14,012 nucleotides of DNA from an uncultured bacterium (GTDB lineage Bacteria > Bacillota > Clostridia > Lachnospirales > Lachnospiraceae): NCBI GenBank assembly GCA_937893485.1, contig CALBJL010000186.1:1-14012 (forward strand). Direction: 5' to 3'. Of the stretch, positions 1 through 7,120 are shown piece by piece; the first letter of the stretch is position 1, and every line of letters begins with the position of its first letter. The notes below the pieces were generated by a model. The model did not search any database. It was not told the origin of the DNA and saw only the letters and a program-made list of their open reading frames with translations. A program made the position numbers and the translations under genes.

Positions 1-1618
1 CAAAAATCAGCAGCGGATTCGTGTGCAGCCAGCCGATCTCATGCGGATCAAATGTCCGCACAAACTGTCCGTCTGCATAAATGTCCGCTTTTGCCACATC
101 GACTTCTCCGGAATCCTTGCACACCATGACAAGTGAGCGGCAGGTGATCTTCAATTCAAAGTAATGTTGCTCACACACCGTGCCGTCATACATCCAGTTG
201 TACGGAAATTCCGGTGTCAGTTCCAGATCCAGATCCATCTCGACGCTTTGCAGTTCGGTATCTGTCAGCGTAAATCCGCCGCAGTCAATTTCTGCATTTG
301 CATAATCATTCTTTTTATCCAGCAGGCGGATCGCATCGAACGAGCATCCGATCGCGGGTGCGCCTGCAAAGACAGACGGCTCGTAATCGCAGTCTGTCAT
401 GCCCTCATCCTCCACGCGCTGTCTGATCTGTGCGTACAGGTTTGCAAGACAGTCCGCCATGATCGTATGTCCGAGATTACTCGGATGAAAGCGGTCATAG
501 AAAAACTGGTTTTTCGTCAGTATGCGGTTTGGCGCATCGTAAAACTGCGGCACGACTGCATTTTTCACGCTCACCATCGGCAGGTCATAGCGCTCGCCGA
601 CCGGGATCAGCCGCTCCTGCAGATTGCTGTCGTCCGCGAACACCGAAAACAGCAGGATCACAGCCGGATGCCACGGGAGCTTTAATATTTTCCGCACAAG
701 GCTCTCATAGCAGTTGCCCCTTGTCTCGTCGCCTTCATCATTGACCGCAAACTCCACAACAACAACATCCGGCTTGATGCCGTCCCGCAGCACATCCCTG
801 TCAAAACGAACCATGCCAAGCTCCGACGGCGTACCGCCGACACCCGCTTTGACAAAATGCACATTTTCCTGCCTGCCGACCAGCTCCTGAAAACGCAGAT
901 AGGATTTGTAGGCATAGCACTCCGTATTGATCGGGGTCGCGCCCGCGCCCTGCGTGATCGAACCGCCGATATAGGCAAGCGTCACATCCTCACCCGCCTG
1001 TGCGCGCCGGATCGCCTCATAGATCCGGTACGTGTTTCCGGTCTGGATCAGGGAATCCGCGATCATACGGCGATACGCTTGCGAACCGGTATCGACCGCC
1101 AGATCCTCGATCATTTCCGGTGCGTCATAGCCATCGTTCAGATACAGACGGACGCTGGTCTTGCCGAGCTGTTCCGGTGTATCGAGATAGATTTTGATCT
1201 GTCCGGGCACATCATCATCACTCTGCCAGTCCGCATCCGATAAATAGATCCTTGTCTCCGCACCGTCCGCACAAAGCTCTGCACACAGATTTGTCCCTCC
1301 GCCGTAGAGGTCATGTTTTCCGTACATCTGAAATACAAAGCTGACATGCTCCTTCGGATCGGGCATCTCGACAGACACACCGATACTGTGTACGAGCTGG
1401 CGGAAGCCTGCGACCGTAGACAGCAGCTCCAGCATCTTTGGATCTTCGATATTTCCCACAATCTGTGCACTGTTTTCGAGTCTGCCTGCATCTTGATAAA
1501 AATACTGGATACCTCTGCCGTCCGCCTCTCTGCCGCCAAAGATCTCTTTATCCTTAATAATATAAAAATATGGTCTCTTTTTTTCCGGGTCCTTCGGTGC
1601 TACCGGTCCTTTTGCCAT
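1..1618 (-). CDS. SGNH/GDSL-type esterase (probable carbohydrate deacetylase), 3' end outside window
   Basis: The minus-strand frame is open from an ATG at 1618 to the window edge, giving 539 residues without a stop, so the C-terminus is missing. SGNH hydrolase blocks are visible: GGSIT with the catalytic Ser at about residue 220, the glycine block AGVGGTPS near 258-265, AVND with the block III Asn at about 293, and DRFH with the Asp/His pair at about 375 and 378. About 200 residues of mainly beta-type sequence precede the catalytic domain, and at least 130 follow it. The N-terminus (MAKGPVAPKD) has no signal peptide, so the enzyme is probably cytoplasmic. The start follows a GAGG-type ribosome site at suitable distance. 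It lies 56 nt downstream of a GH3 xylosidase-like gene, which suggests removal of acetyl groups from imported xylo-oligosaccharides. The fold is well supported; the substrate is inferred. The CE2 family also joins a beta-sandwich to an SGNH domain, but I cannot assign a CE family. Confidence 0.85.
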   Translation of the reverse strand, partial: MAKGPVAPKDPEKKRPYFYIIKDKEIFGGREADGRGIQYFYQDAGRLENSAQIVGNIEDPKMLELLSTVAGFRQLVHSIGVSVEMPDPKEHVSFVFQMYGKHDLYGGGTNLCAELCADGAETRIYLSDADWQSDDDVPGQIKIYLDTPEQLGKTSVRLYLNDGYDAPEMIEDLAVDTGSQAYRRMIADSLIQTGNTYRIYEAIRRAQAGEDVTLAYIGGSITQGAGATPINTECYAYKSYLRFQELVGRQENVHFVKAGVGGTPSELGMVRFDRDVLRDGIKPDVVVVEFAVNDEGDETRGNCYESLVRKILKLPWHPAVILLFSVFADDSNLQERLIPVGERYDLPMVSVKNAVVPQFYDAPNRILTKNQFFYDRFHPSNLGHTIMADCLANLYAQIRQRVEDEGMTDCDYEPSVFAGAPAIGCSFDAIRLLDKKNDYANAEIDCGGFTLTDTELQSVEMDLDLELTPEFPYNWMYDGTVCEQHYFELKITCRSLVMVCKDSGEVDVAKADIYADGQFVRTFDPHEIGWLHTNPLLIF

Positions 1619-1654
1619 ATAACTTTCCCTCTTTTCTCACATATCCTTCCTACG

Positions 1655-1675
1655 GTATCCGCCATGTACGGATAC
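1655..1675 (-). other. Perfect 7-bp hairpin overlapping the GH3 stop codon
   Basis: In the transcribed sense, GTATCCG, a 7-base loop and CGGATAC form a perfect inverted repeat that begins at the last base of the GH3 stop codon. No T-run follows, so it is not a standard rho-independent terminator. It may stabilise the 3' end of the xylosidase message or modulate expression of the esterase gene downstream. The function is inference; the symmetry is seen directly. Confidence 0.45.
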
Positions 1676-3816
1676 TAATATTCCACCGCTGTCGTTTCGC
1701 CCTCTAATACGACCTCGAAGATATCTGTCTTTCGTCCGGTGAGCTGTACGCTGCGCGCATCCGGCTGTTGTCCGCCGATCGCTACCCGGAATGCACCCGG
1801 CTCCACGACACAGGAACCGTCCTCCCGGATGATCGCAAAATCTCTGGCAGACAGCGTCATTTCCACCGTTTTGCTCTCGCCCGGTGCAAGATGCACACAC
1901 TGTACGCCGCGAAGCTGCCAGATCGGCGTGCGTGTCCCGGACTCCACATCATGCACGTAGACCTGTACCGCCTCATGCAACGGATAGGCACTCTCATTTT
2001 TCACCGTTGCACGCACGGTCAGCGTATCGCCGATCGCCGCCTGCGTCCGGTCAATCGCCGCATCAGAATATGTAATCCGTCCGTAAGACAGTCCATAGCC
2101 GAACGGATACAACGGTGTCCCCTTAAAATAGCGGTACGTGCGGTTTTCCATGCTGTAGTCCTTGAAATCGGGCAGATCGTCCGTCGATGCATAGAATGTA
2201 ACCGGCAGCTTGCCGTTTGGTGAGAAATCACCAAACAACGCCTCTGCGACTGCCCTGCCGCCGCGCGCGCCCGGATACCATGTATCGATGATCGCGTTCA
2301 CATGCTTCTGTGCCCAGCTCAGATCCATCGCACTGCCCGCCGAGAGCAGCAGTACGACCGGTTTTCCGACTGCCGTCACGGTCTCTAACAGCTCCTGCTG
2401 CAGACCGGGCAGCCGCAGGTCGATCTTGTCCCCGCTTGCATACTCGTTTCCGGCATCGCCCTGTTCACCCTCGATCGTCGCATCCAGACCAAGACACAGC
2501 ACAACGACATCTGCCTGTTCCGCTGCGATCACTGCCTCCGCAAACCGGTCCTTCACGTGCGCCAGCGCCTCTACCTTGTCGTGGTACAGATGACAGCCCT
2601 CGGAATAATAGACGCGGATGTCATCCCCGACATACTGCTGGATACCCTCTAACGGCGTGATATACTGTGAGGATGTGCCGAAATAATTGCCGACCAGCGC
2701 ATCCCTCGAATTTGCATTCGGCCCGATCACTGCGATGGACGTAAGTTTCTCTTTTTTCAGTGGGAGCAGTCCGTCATTTTTGAGCAGCACCATACTTCTT
2801 CTGGCAGCCTCGACCGCCAGCGCCACATGCTCCCTGCACTCGACTTTTTCATACGGAATATCGTCATACGGTGACGGGTAATCCTGCATCATGCCGAGCC
2901 GGATACGAACCTCCATCAGACGCTCAACAGCCGCAGTGATCTTCTCCTCACTGAGCAGCCCCTCATCATATGCCTCTTTTAAATGTAAAAACGCACTGCC
3001 GCAGTTTAAATCACAGCCGTTGTTGACTGCCATCGCCGCCGACTCCTGTACGGTCTGTGTCACCTTGTGATTCTCATGGAAATCAAGGATCGCCCAGCAG
3101 TCCGATACGACATGCCCCTCAAAGCCCCACTCATCGCGCAGGATATCCTGCAATAATGTCTTGCTGCCGCACGCCGGTTCGCCGTTGACACGGTTGTACG
3201 CGCCCATCACTGCCTCTACGCCTGCATCCACCACACAGCGCTTAAATGCGTACAGGTAAGTATCGTACATATCCTGCCTGCTCGCCTTTGCGTCAAACGA
3301 ATGGCGGTCTGCCTCCGGTCCGCTGTGTACCGCAAAATGCTTGGCACAGGCTGCCGCCTTCAGATGCTCCGGATCGTTGCCCTGCAAGCCCTTGATATAG
3401 GCAGTTCCCAGCTCTCCGGTCAGATACGGATCTTCTCCGTAAGACTCGTGCCCGCGCCCCCAGCGCGGATCACGGAAAATATTCACATTCGGTGCCCAGA
3501 ATGTCAGCCCCTTGTAGATACCCCTGTCATTTTTTTTCGTAAACTGATGGAACTTCGCGCGTCCCTCAGTCGACACCGTATCCGCGATCTGTCCGAGCAG
3601 CTCCTTGTCAAATGTCGCTGCCAGTCCGATCGCCTGCGGATAGATCGTCGCATCGCCCGCTCTGGCGACGCCGTGCAGCGCCTCATTCCACCAGTTATAT
3701 GCGGGAATCCCCAGCCGCTCGATCGCCGGTGAATCGTACAGCATCTGACTCATTTTCTCGTCCAGAGTCATCTGGCTGACCAGTTTTTTTGCATATGCTC
3801 TTGTCTCTACACTCAT
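1675..3816 (-). CDS. Glycoside hydrolase family 3, beta-xylosidase-like (intracellular)
   Basis: The 713-residue protein has the full GH3 layout. An N-terminal TIM-barrel-like domain (about 1-300) carries NWWNEALHGVA (41-51), RDPRWGRGHESYGEDPYL (115-132), KHF (159-161) and VVSDC with the expected catalytic nucleophile Asp at about 239. A central alpha/beta sandwich (about 340-540) contains SMVLLKNDGLLPL (341-353) and a segment rich in Glu (449-457) where the acid/base is expected. The C-terminal FN3-like domain (about 585-690) includes EAVQVYVHD. The WWNEALHGVA motif and the DRHSFDAKAS region resemble xylan 1,4-beta-xylosidases more than beta-glucosidases, so release of xylose from non-reducing ends is the likely reaction. 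Glucosidase or arabinofuranosidase activity is not excluded. There is no signal peptide. The start is the ATG at 3816 with GGGAGAGG just upstream. It is the first gene of its transcript, with the SGNH esterase following. Confidence 0.93.
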   Translation of the reverse strand: MSVETRAYAKKLVSQMTLDEKMSQMLYDSPAIERLGIPAYNWWNEALHGVARAGDATIYPQAIGLAATFDKELLGQIADTVSTEGRAKFHQFTKKNDRGIYKGLTFWAPNVNIFRDPRWGRGHESYGEDPYLTGELGTAYIKGLQGNDPEHLKAAACAKHFAVHSGPEADRHSFDAKASRQDMYDTYLYAFKRCVVDAGVEAVMGAYNRVNGEPACGSKTLLQDILRDEWGFEGHVVSDCWAILDFHENHKVTQTVQESAAMAVNNGCDLNCGSAFLHLKEAYDEGLLSEEKITAAVERLMEVRIRLGMMQDYPSPYDDIPYEKVECREHVALAVEAARRSMVLLKNDGLLPLKKEKLTSIAVIGPNANSRDALVGNYFGTSSQYITPLEGIQQYVGDDIRVYYSEGCHLYHDKVEALAHVKDRFAEAVIAAEQADVVVLCLGLDATIEGEQGDAGNEYASGDKIDLRLPGLQQELLETVTAVGKPVVLLLSAGSAMDLSWAQKHVNAIIDTWYPGARGGRAVAEALFGDFSPNGKLPVTFYASTDDLPDFKDYSMENRTYRYFKGTPLYPFGYGLSYGRITYSDAAIDRTQAAIGDTLTVRATVKNESAYPLHEAVQVYVHDVESGTRTPIWQLRGVQCVHLAPGESKTVEMTLSARDFAIIREDGSCVVEPGAFRVAIGGQQPDARSVQLTGRKTDIFEVVLEGETTAVEY

Positions 3817-3862
3817 ACGTCCTCTCCCTCAATACTTGACAATCACTTTTATGCAATTATTT

Positions 3863-3874
3863 TAACATGTTCAT
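3863..3874 (-). promoter_or_regulatory. Operator-like imperfect palindrome in the GH3 leader
   Basis: TTAACATGTTCA on the plus strand is an inverted repeat with a perfect AACATGTT core and one mismatched outer pair. It sits just downstream of the candidate -10 element and before the GH3 start codon, where a repressor would block transcription. The bound protein is unknown and the element is short, so chance is possible. Confidence 0.25.
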
Positions 3875-3881
3875 TTTGGGG

Positions 3882-3911
3882 TTTATATCTAATTAGTGCC
3901 ATGTTTTTCAA
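3882..3911 (-). promoter_or_regulatory. Candidate sigma-A promoter for the GH3-esterase unit
   Basis: Read on the minus strand, TTGAAA (3911-3906) is followed after 18 bases by TATAAA (3887-3882), both close to sigma-A -35 and -10 consensus. The element lies in an AT-rich 211-base gap between the pilus-unit terminator and the GH3 ATG, leaving a leader of roughly 60 bases. It is the best match seen in this gap. No transcription start is known. Confidence 0.5.
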
Positions 3912-3973
3912 AGTACTTGCTATTATGAGATCGATCCTTGCGGGGCATTTCATGTGATCGGAATTTCCTATCA

Positions 3974-4005
3974 TATAAAAGAGCGGCCGGAACTTCCGGT
4001 CGCCC
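3974..4005 (-). terminator. Rho-independent terminator of the pilus/pseudopilin unit
   Basis: On the minus strand, GCGACCGG (4003-3996), loop AAGTT and CCGGCCGC (3990-3983) form a GC-rich stem with one internal A/C mismatch, followed by TCTTTTATA. It starts about 25 bases after the stop of the PilW-like gene, the usual position for an intrinsic terminator. It separates the pilin cassette from the GH3 unit, which has its own promoter. Confidence 0.8.
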
Positions 4006-4027
4006 TTCTCTGTCTGCGTATACGTTT

Positions 4028-5737
4028 CTACCTCTGCACCTCCACGACCGAGTCACCAACCACCGCAGACACCAGCTTGTGCTGCTGTCCATCCGTAAAT
4101 GTCGGCTCCAGATCAATCTTATCCGTGCCTCCCTGATCGGTCACACGTGCATACAGGTACACATATCTGCCCTCCACGCGCGTCGTCAGATTGGTCGTAT
4201 TGTACATGGTATTTACCTGATCCACATCTCCGTCAAATTCCAGTCTCACATAGTTCTTTGTCTGTGCAACCTTCGGCGTGATCTGCACCTCAATATGCTT
4301 CTCGTTATAGACCTTACAGCTGATGTCCGCATTGGAAGTATTTGCAAACGGTATGCGCTGCTCCATTTTGAGCGCCTTTACCCCGTCCAGACGGTCCATC
4401 ATGTCATCAAACAGCTTTCCATCCGTACTCTGTACCTGAAAACCAATCCGGAACTCAGAAATCGGGATGAAGCCCACGCCTGCCTTTAACGACAGTCTGA
4501 TCTTATTATTCTCTTTATCCACAACCATATCAAAGATCGGGCTGTAATAAAGCACGGAACCATCGTTATCACAGAAATATGCCCCGTTTAACTTGATACC
4601 CTCCGGCAATGTGATCTCCCAATAATCATTGAAATTATTGTTGTGGATGGAATCCCCGATGTGTATTGTAAAATAGTAGTATCCCTGTCTTGTGAGCTGG
4701 TCATCCGCTCCATCCTGACCTACCTTTTCCAACGATCCCGGCTTGATATAGGTATCGTGGTCTCCAAAGTCCGGTTCTTCCGGTTTCGGATCCTCCGGCT
4801 TCACCGCAACGGTCGTACCGCCGTAGGGCACGGCATTCTGTATATTGACGACATACTCCTGCGAATAGCAGAGCTCGCCGTCCTTGAGCAGTGACAGCGT
4901 GTAGTTGACATAATTCACATACGTGCGCGCCGGAGATTCCTCTGTCCCCGCACCCACTGTATAAAATGCATCCTTTTTGATCGTAAAGTCTGTCCGGAGC
5001 TCAAAGCCCTCATAAAAATGCTCCACATACGGGTATCGGACCGCATAGACAACATTGTGTGTGCCGTCGCTGACCGTCACGCCCGATGCCACACTGTAGC
5101 CGCCTCCCGCTGCCTGATAGTCGATCGTTGTCGTGCGGGTATTTTTCTCGATATCCGCCTCATAGTAGCGCGTCACAAGCGCGCCGGGGTTGACCTGATA
5201 CCCTGCCTGCAATTTATTTTTACGCATCGTATAGCCGTCAAAGCCCTTCGTATCCATCTGTGCCACAATGCCGTTGAGGTATGCAAACTCTATGCCCTCG
5301 CCGGAAATATCCGCAGCCGGAAGTACCGCCCCGGAAGTCTCTCCCTCTGAAGCAATCGGAATCTGCTGCCCGTGTTCATCCAACAGGATCATATAACCGA
5401 TACCGTTTCCCGTCTTGACACCGAGCGGATCACCGTCTCCCTCCACACCGAGGATTTCCTCGAGTTCACTCCTGATCTCATTGCTCACGGTATTGCAGAT
5501 CGTTTTCTCATGGTTGATCTGCTGCAGCTGCATATAAACTTTCGTAATACCCGGCAGACACATGACAACGGCAGTCATAAAAATGGCAAACAAAGCAAAG
5601 GTCACAAGCAGCTCTACCAACGTGTAACCCTTTTGCCCGATTGTATGAACCGGACGGTTGTTTTTTCTGTGCATCCCTAATCTTCTCATGATCCCATCAT
5701 CCCATTGCCCTCTGTCCGCAGACCTTCCAGCCATCAT
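4028..5737 (-). CDS. Prepilin-like minor pilin (PilW/GspJ-like) with C-terminal beta-sandwich domain
   Basis: The protein (569 residues in the longest reading) has a class III prepilin signal, QKG|YTLVELLVTFALFAIF. The cleavage glycine is at 37 and Glu at mature position +5 (residue 42), then a hydrophobic helix and LQQINHEKTICNTVSNEIRSEL, as in PilW/GspJ/ComGF-type minor pilins. A pilin-like domain runs to about 305, a proline/acid linker (PEDPKPEEPDFGDHD) spans about 315-330, and a separate all-beta domain covers about 340-569, including WEITLPEG at 373-380. Typical minor pilins of this type have about 200 residues, so the extra domain is unusual. The start is unsettled: ATG 5737 lies 1 nt after the upstream stop but gives an acidic, untypical leader; ATG 5689 is possible; ATG 5674 gives a basic 16-residue leader resembling that of the PilX-like protein and is my preference. 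The longest reading is reported because no ribosome site is decisive. It is the last gene of the unit. Confidence 0.85.
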   Translation of the reverse strand: MMAGRSADRGQWDDGIMRRLGMHRKNNRPVHTIGQKGYTLVELLVTFALFAIFMTAVVMCLPGITKVYMQLQQINHEKTICNTVSNEIRSELEEILGVEGDGDPLGVKTGNGIGYMILLDEHGQQIPIASEGETSGAVLPAADISGEGIEFAYLNGIVAQMDTKGFDGYTMRKNKLQAGYQVNPGALVTRYYEADIEKNTRTTTIDYQAAGGGYSVASGVTVSDGTHNVVYAVRYPYVEHFYEGFELRTDFTIKKDAFYTVGAGTEESPARTYVNYVNYTLSLLKDGELCYSQEYVVNIQNAVPYGGTTVAVKPEDPKPEEPDFGDHDTYIKPGSLEKVGQDGADDQLTRQGYYYFTIHIGDSIHNNNFNDYWEITLPEGIKLNGAYFCDNDGSVLYYSPIFDMVVDKENNKIRLSLKAGVGFIPISEFRIGFQVQSTDGKLFDDMMDRLDGVKALKMEQRIPFANTSNADISCKVYNEKHIEVQITPKVAQTKNYVRLEFDGDVDQVNTMYNTTNLTTRVEGRYVYLYARVTDQGGTDKIDLEPTFTDGQQHKLVSAVVGDSVVEVQR

Positions 5738-5738
5738 C

Positions 5739-6191
5739 CTACCGGTAAATATGATACGTGGTGTGAATCACACTACCTGCTTCTGACGGCTCGGCTTCTG
5801 ACGGTTCAGCTTCCGCCGACACGCCCCAGTCTGCCGTCCGCACGTTCACATCAAATTCCATCCCGTTTCCGGTAAACTTCAACTGTGTAGGCGCGGATTC
5901 ATTGGTAAGCACCGCCTCGAAAACACCCGTTTTCCAGCATTGCTCCGTCTCATCATAAACCGGCTGCAGCTGGCGGTACGCCGCCTCCGCGAGCTGTGTC
6001 ATCCGCTGCTGGCTGTCCTTTGTCTGTTTCTGAACCCGCGTCGCCATCATCGTCACCGTCGTAATCATGGCGATCGCCAGCAAGACGAGCACAAACGCGA
6101 CCATGACCTCTACGATCGTCAGTCCGCTCTCGTTTTTGCAGCTATCTTGTATTGATCTTTTGAAATTTGAGCTCTTTTCCTTTATACTCAC
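5739..6191 (-). CDS. Small prepilin-like minor pilin (PilV/GspI-like)
   Basis: A short protein of about 150 residues carries a clear type IV prepilin signal: a polar, basic leader ending in NESG, cleavage before LTIVEVMVAFVLVLLAIAM, and Glu at mature position +5. The TIVEVMVAFVL core is typical of PilV/GspI-type minor pilins. The remainder is a short pilin-like domain with an EAEPSEAEPSEAG repeat near the C-terminus. I place the start at GTG 6191, because AGAAGG lies 8 bases upstream; GTG 6200 in the same frame has that site too close. Either start lies within the preceding PilX-like gene (50-59 nt overlap), indicating translational coupling. It should be processed by a prepilin peptidase and join a pilus-tip or pseudopilus priming complex with the flanking gene products. 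Whether the apparatus is a type IV pilus, competence pseudopilus or secretion pseudopilus is not shown here. Confidence 0.85.
   Translation of the reverse strand: MSIKEKSSNFKRSIQDSCKNESGLTIVEVMVAFVLVLLAIAMITTVTMMATRVQKQTKDSQQRMTQLAEAAYRQLQPVYDETEQCWKTGVFEAVLTNESAPTQLKFTGNGMEFDVNVRTADWGVSAEAEPSEAEPSEAGSVIHTTYHIYR
5781..5810 (-). repeat. Two 15-bp tandem units encoding (EPSEA)2
   Basis: TTCTGACGGCTCGGC and TTCTGACGGTTCAGC lie head to tail on the plus strand, differing at two positions, with a degraded third copy starting TTCCGCC. They encode the EAEPSEAEPSEAG stretch near the C-terminus of the small PilV-like protein. The unit is in frame, so gain or loss of copies would only lengthen or shorten an acidic proline-containing linker. 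Confidence 0.7.
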
Positions 6192-7038
6192 TCTCTGCAC
6201 CTTCTCCGAATCCCAATAATTTACGCTGTCTGGTCAATTTGATCTGTACCGCTGCATCGATGCTCTGCACCTCTCCGGCTTCATCCATGATCGAAATGCG
6301 CTCGATCCCGCCATCCTGTACGGCACCCGCCCAGCGCTCCGCCAGCTCCATCGTCACGGTTTCATTTTTCAATTTCAGCCGTTCTTCCTTCACTTCATAC
6401 GTCGCCGGGTCATATACAATAAAATAATCCGTATCCGCACCGGTCGACGACACATATTCACACGTATATGCCGCCTCTACTCCGGTGTACCGGTTTGTCG
6501 TCAGCGTGTATTCCATGTCGTCATCATCCAGCTCCCGGTAAAAGCGGTAGCGCGTTGTCACGGACTCCTTGCCGCCCCGCTTTCCGAATACCTCCACGGT
6601 CAGATCCAGATATTGCTGGCTCAGATGCTTGCTCTCCCAGTCATGCGATTCATTCATCGCCTCCACGCCGTTCTGGAACCGGATAACCGCCCTGCCATAG
6701 CCGTCACCCAGACTCTCCGCCGTAAACTGGATGCTCTCCTCTGTCGAGTCCGAATCGCTGTCCGGCATATAGGATTTGGCGGCATCATAGATACCGCTGC
6801 CTGTGACGGTCGTCAGCTGCGTATTGATCGCTTCACTCAGTGTCAGTGCCTGCACATAGCAGTCCTCCTGATCCCTGTAGCTGCCCGTCATCATGCTCAC
6901 CTGTCCGACACCATACAAAAGCGCCAGCGCCAGTGCAACGATCACTGCCATCACAACGAGGGCATAGATCAATGCTACGCCCTGCTCGTTGTGTATGATG
7001 CTGATGGTATGTTTCGCCCTGTCTTTTCTGTGATGCAT
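6142..7038 (-). CDS. PilX/GspK-like minor pilin lacking the +5 glutamate
   Basis: From ATG 7038 the protein has 298 residues: a basic leader MHHRKDRAKHTISIIHNEQG, then a hydrophobic helix VALIYALVVMAVIVALALAL. This resembles a prepilin signal cut after Gly20, but mature position +5 is Tyr, not Glu. Lack of that glutamate is known for PilX/GspK-type proteins at the pilus or pseudopilus tip, and the VALIYALVVMAV pattern fits the PilX N-terminal family. The rest is a soluble alpha/beta-type region without a recognised motif. I chose 7038 because AGAAGG stands 8 bases upstream; ATG 7071 in the same frame is possible but less well spaced and lies inside a tandem repeat. The stop TAG lies inside the next pilin gene. 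It follows the giant adhesin gene by about 70 bases and is probably co-transcribed with it. Family call moderately sure; exact role inferred. Confidence 0.8.
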   Translation of the reverse strand: MHHRKDRAKHTISIIHNEQGVALIYALVVMAVIVALALALLYGVGQVSMMTGSYRDQEDCYVQALTLSEAINTQLTTVTGSGIYDAAKSYMPDSDSDSTEESIQFTAESLGDGYGRAVIRFQNGVEAMNESHDWESKHLSQQYLDLTVEVFGKRGGKESVTTRYRFYRELDDDDMEYTLTTNRYTGVEAAYTCEYVSSTGADTDYFIVYDPATYEVKEERLKLKNETVTMELAERWAGAVQDGGIERISIMDEAGEVQSIDAAVQIKLTRQRKLLGFGEGAESEYKGKELKFQKINTR

Positions 7039-7050
7039 AAACCGAACCTT

Positions 7051-7092
7051 CTTTAATGAAACTTCTATCATAAAACTTCTTTAATAAAACTT
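7051..7092 (-). repeat. Three 14-bp tandem repeats at the start of the PilX-like gene
   Basis: In the sense direction three adjacent units are seen: AAGTTTTATTAAAG (7092-7079), AAGTTTTATGATAG (7078-7065) and AAGTTTCATTAAAG (7064-7051), followed by a partial AAGG. They cover most of the gap after the giant gene and reach to 13 nt before the preferred ATG at 7038. The middle unit contains the alternative ATG 7071, and the last unit together with the following AAGG supplies the likely ribosome site. Fourteen is not a multiple of three, so copy-number change would break the frame from ATG 7071 but leave ATG 7038 intact. Confidence 0.75.
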
Positions 7093-7096
7093 TTTT

Positions 7097-7120
7097 AAAA
7101 ATTCCCCGTCAGGGATTTTC
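7097..7120 (-). promoter_or_regulatory. Weak hairpin over the stop of the giant gene, possible attenuator
   Basis: On the minus strand AAAATCCC, loop TGACG and GGGAATTTT can pair (TCCC with GGGA, then one mismatch and three A-T pairs), followed by a T-run. The loop contains the TGA stop of the giant adhesin gene. The stem is short and a translating ribosome would cover it, so it is at most a weak terminator that could lower expression of the pilin genes downstream. Confidence 0.25.

Noticed and set aside
3849..3953. A 34-codon minus-strand frame (start MKCPARIDLI) in the gap before GH3
   Set aside because: The ribosome site is weak and distant, and the frame runs through the candidate promoter and palindrome, so it would not be on the GH3 transcript. 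Nothing resembles a known peptide.
5690..5737. Sequence encoding residues 1-16 (MMAGRSADRGQWDDGI) of the longest reading, as a genuine part of the PilW-like leader
   Set aside because: It is acidic and glycine-rich, unlike prepilin leaders, and its ATG lies one base from the upstream stop with no spaced ribosome site; later ATGs at 5689 or 5674 are more likely.
5761..5773. Perfect inverted repeat GTGTGA-A-TCACAC, reminiscent of a CRP-type site
   Set aside because: The one-base spacer does not fit CRP/FNR half-site spacing, and the element lies in the coding end of the PilV-like gene.
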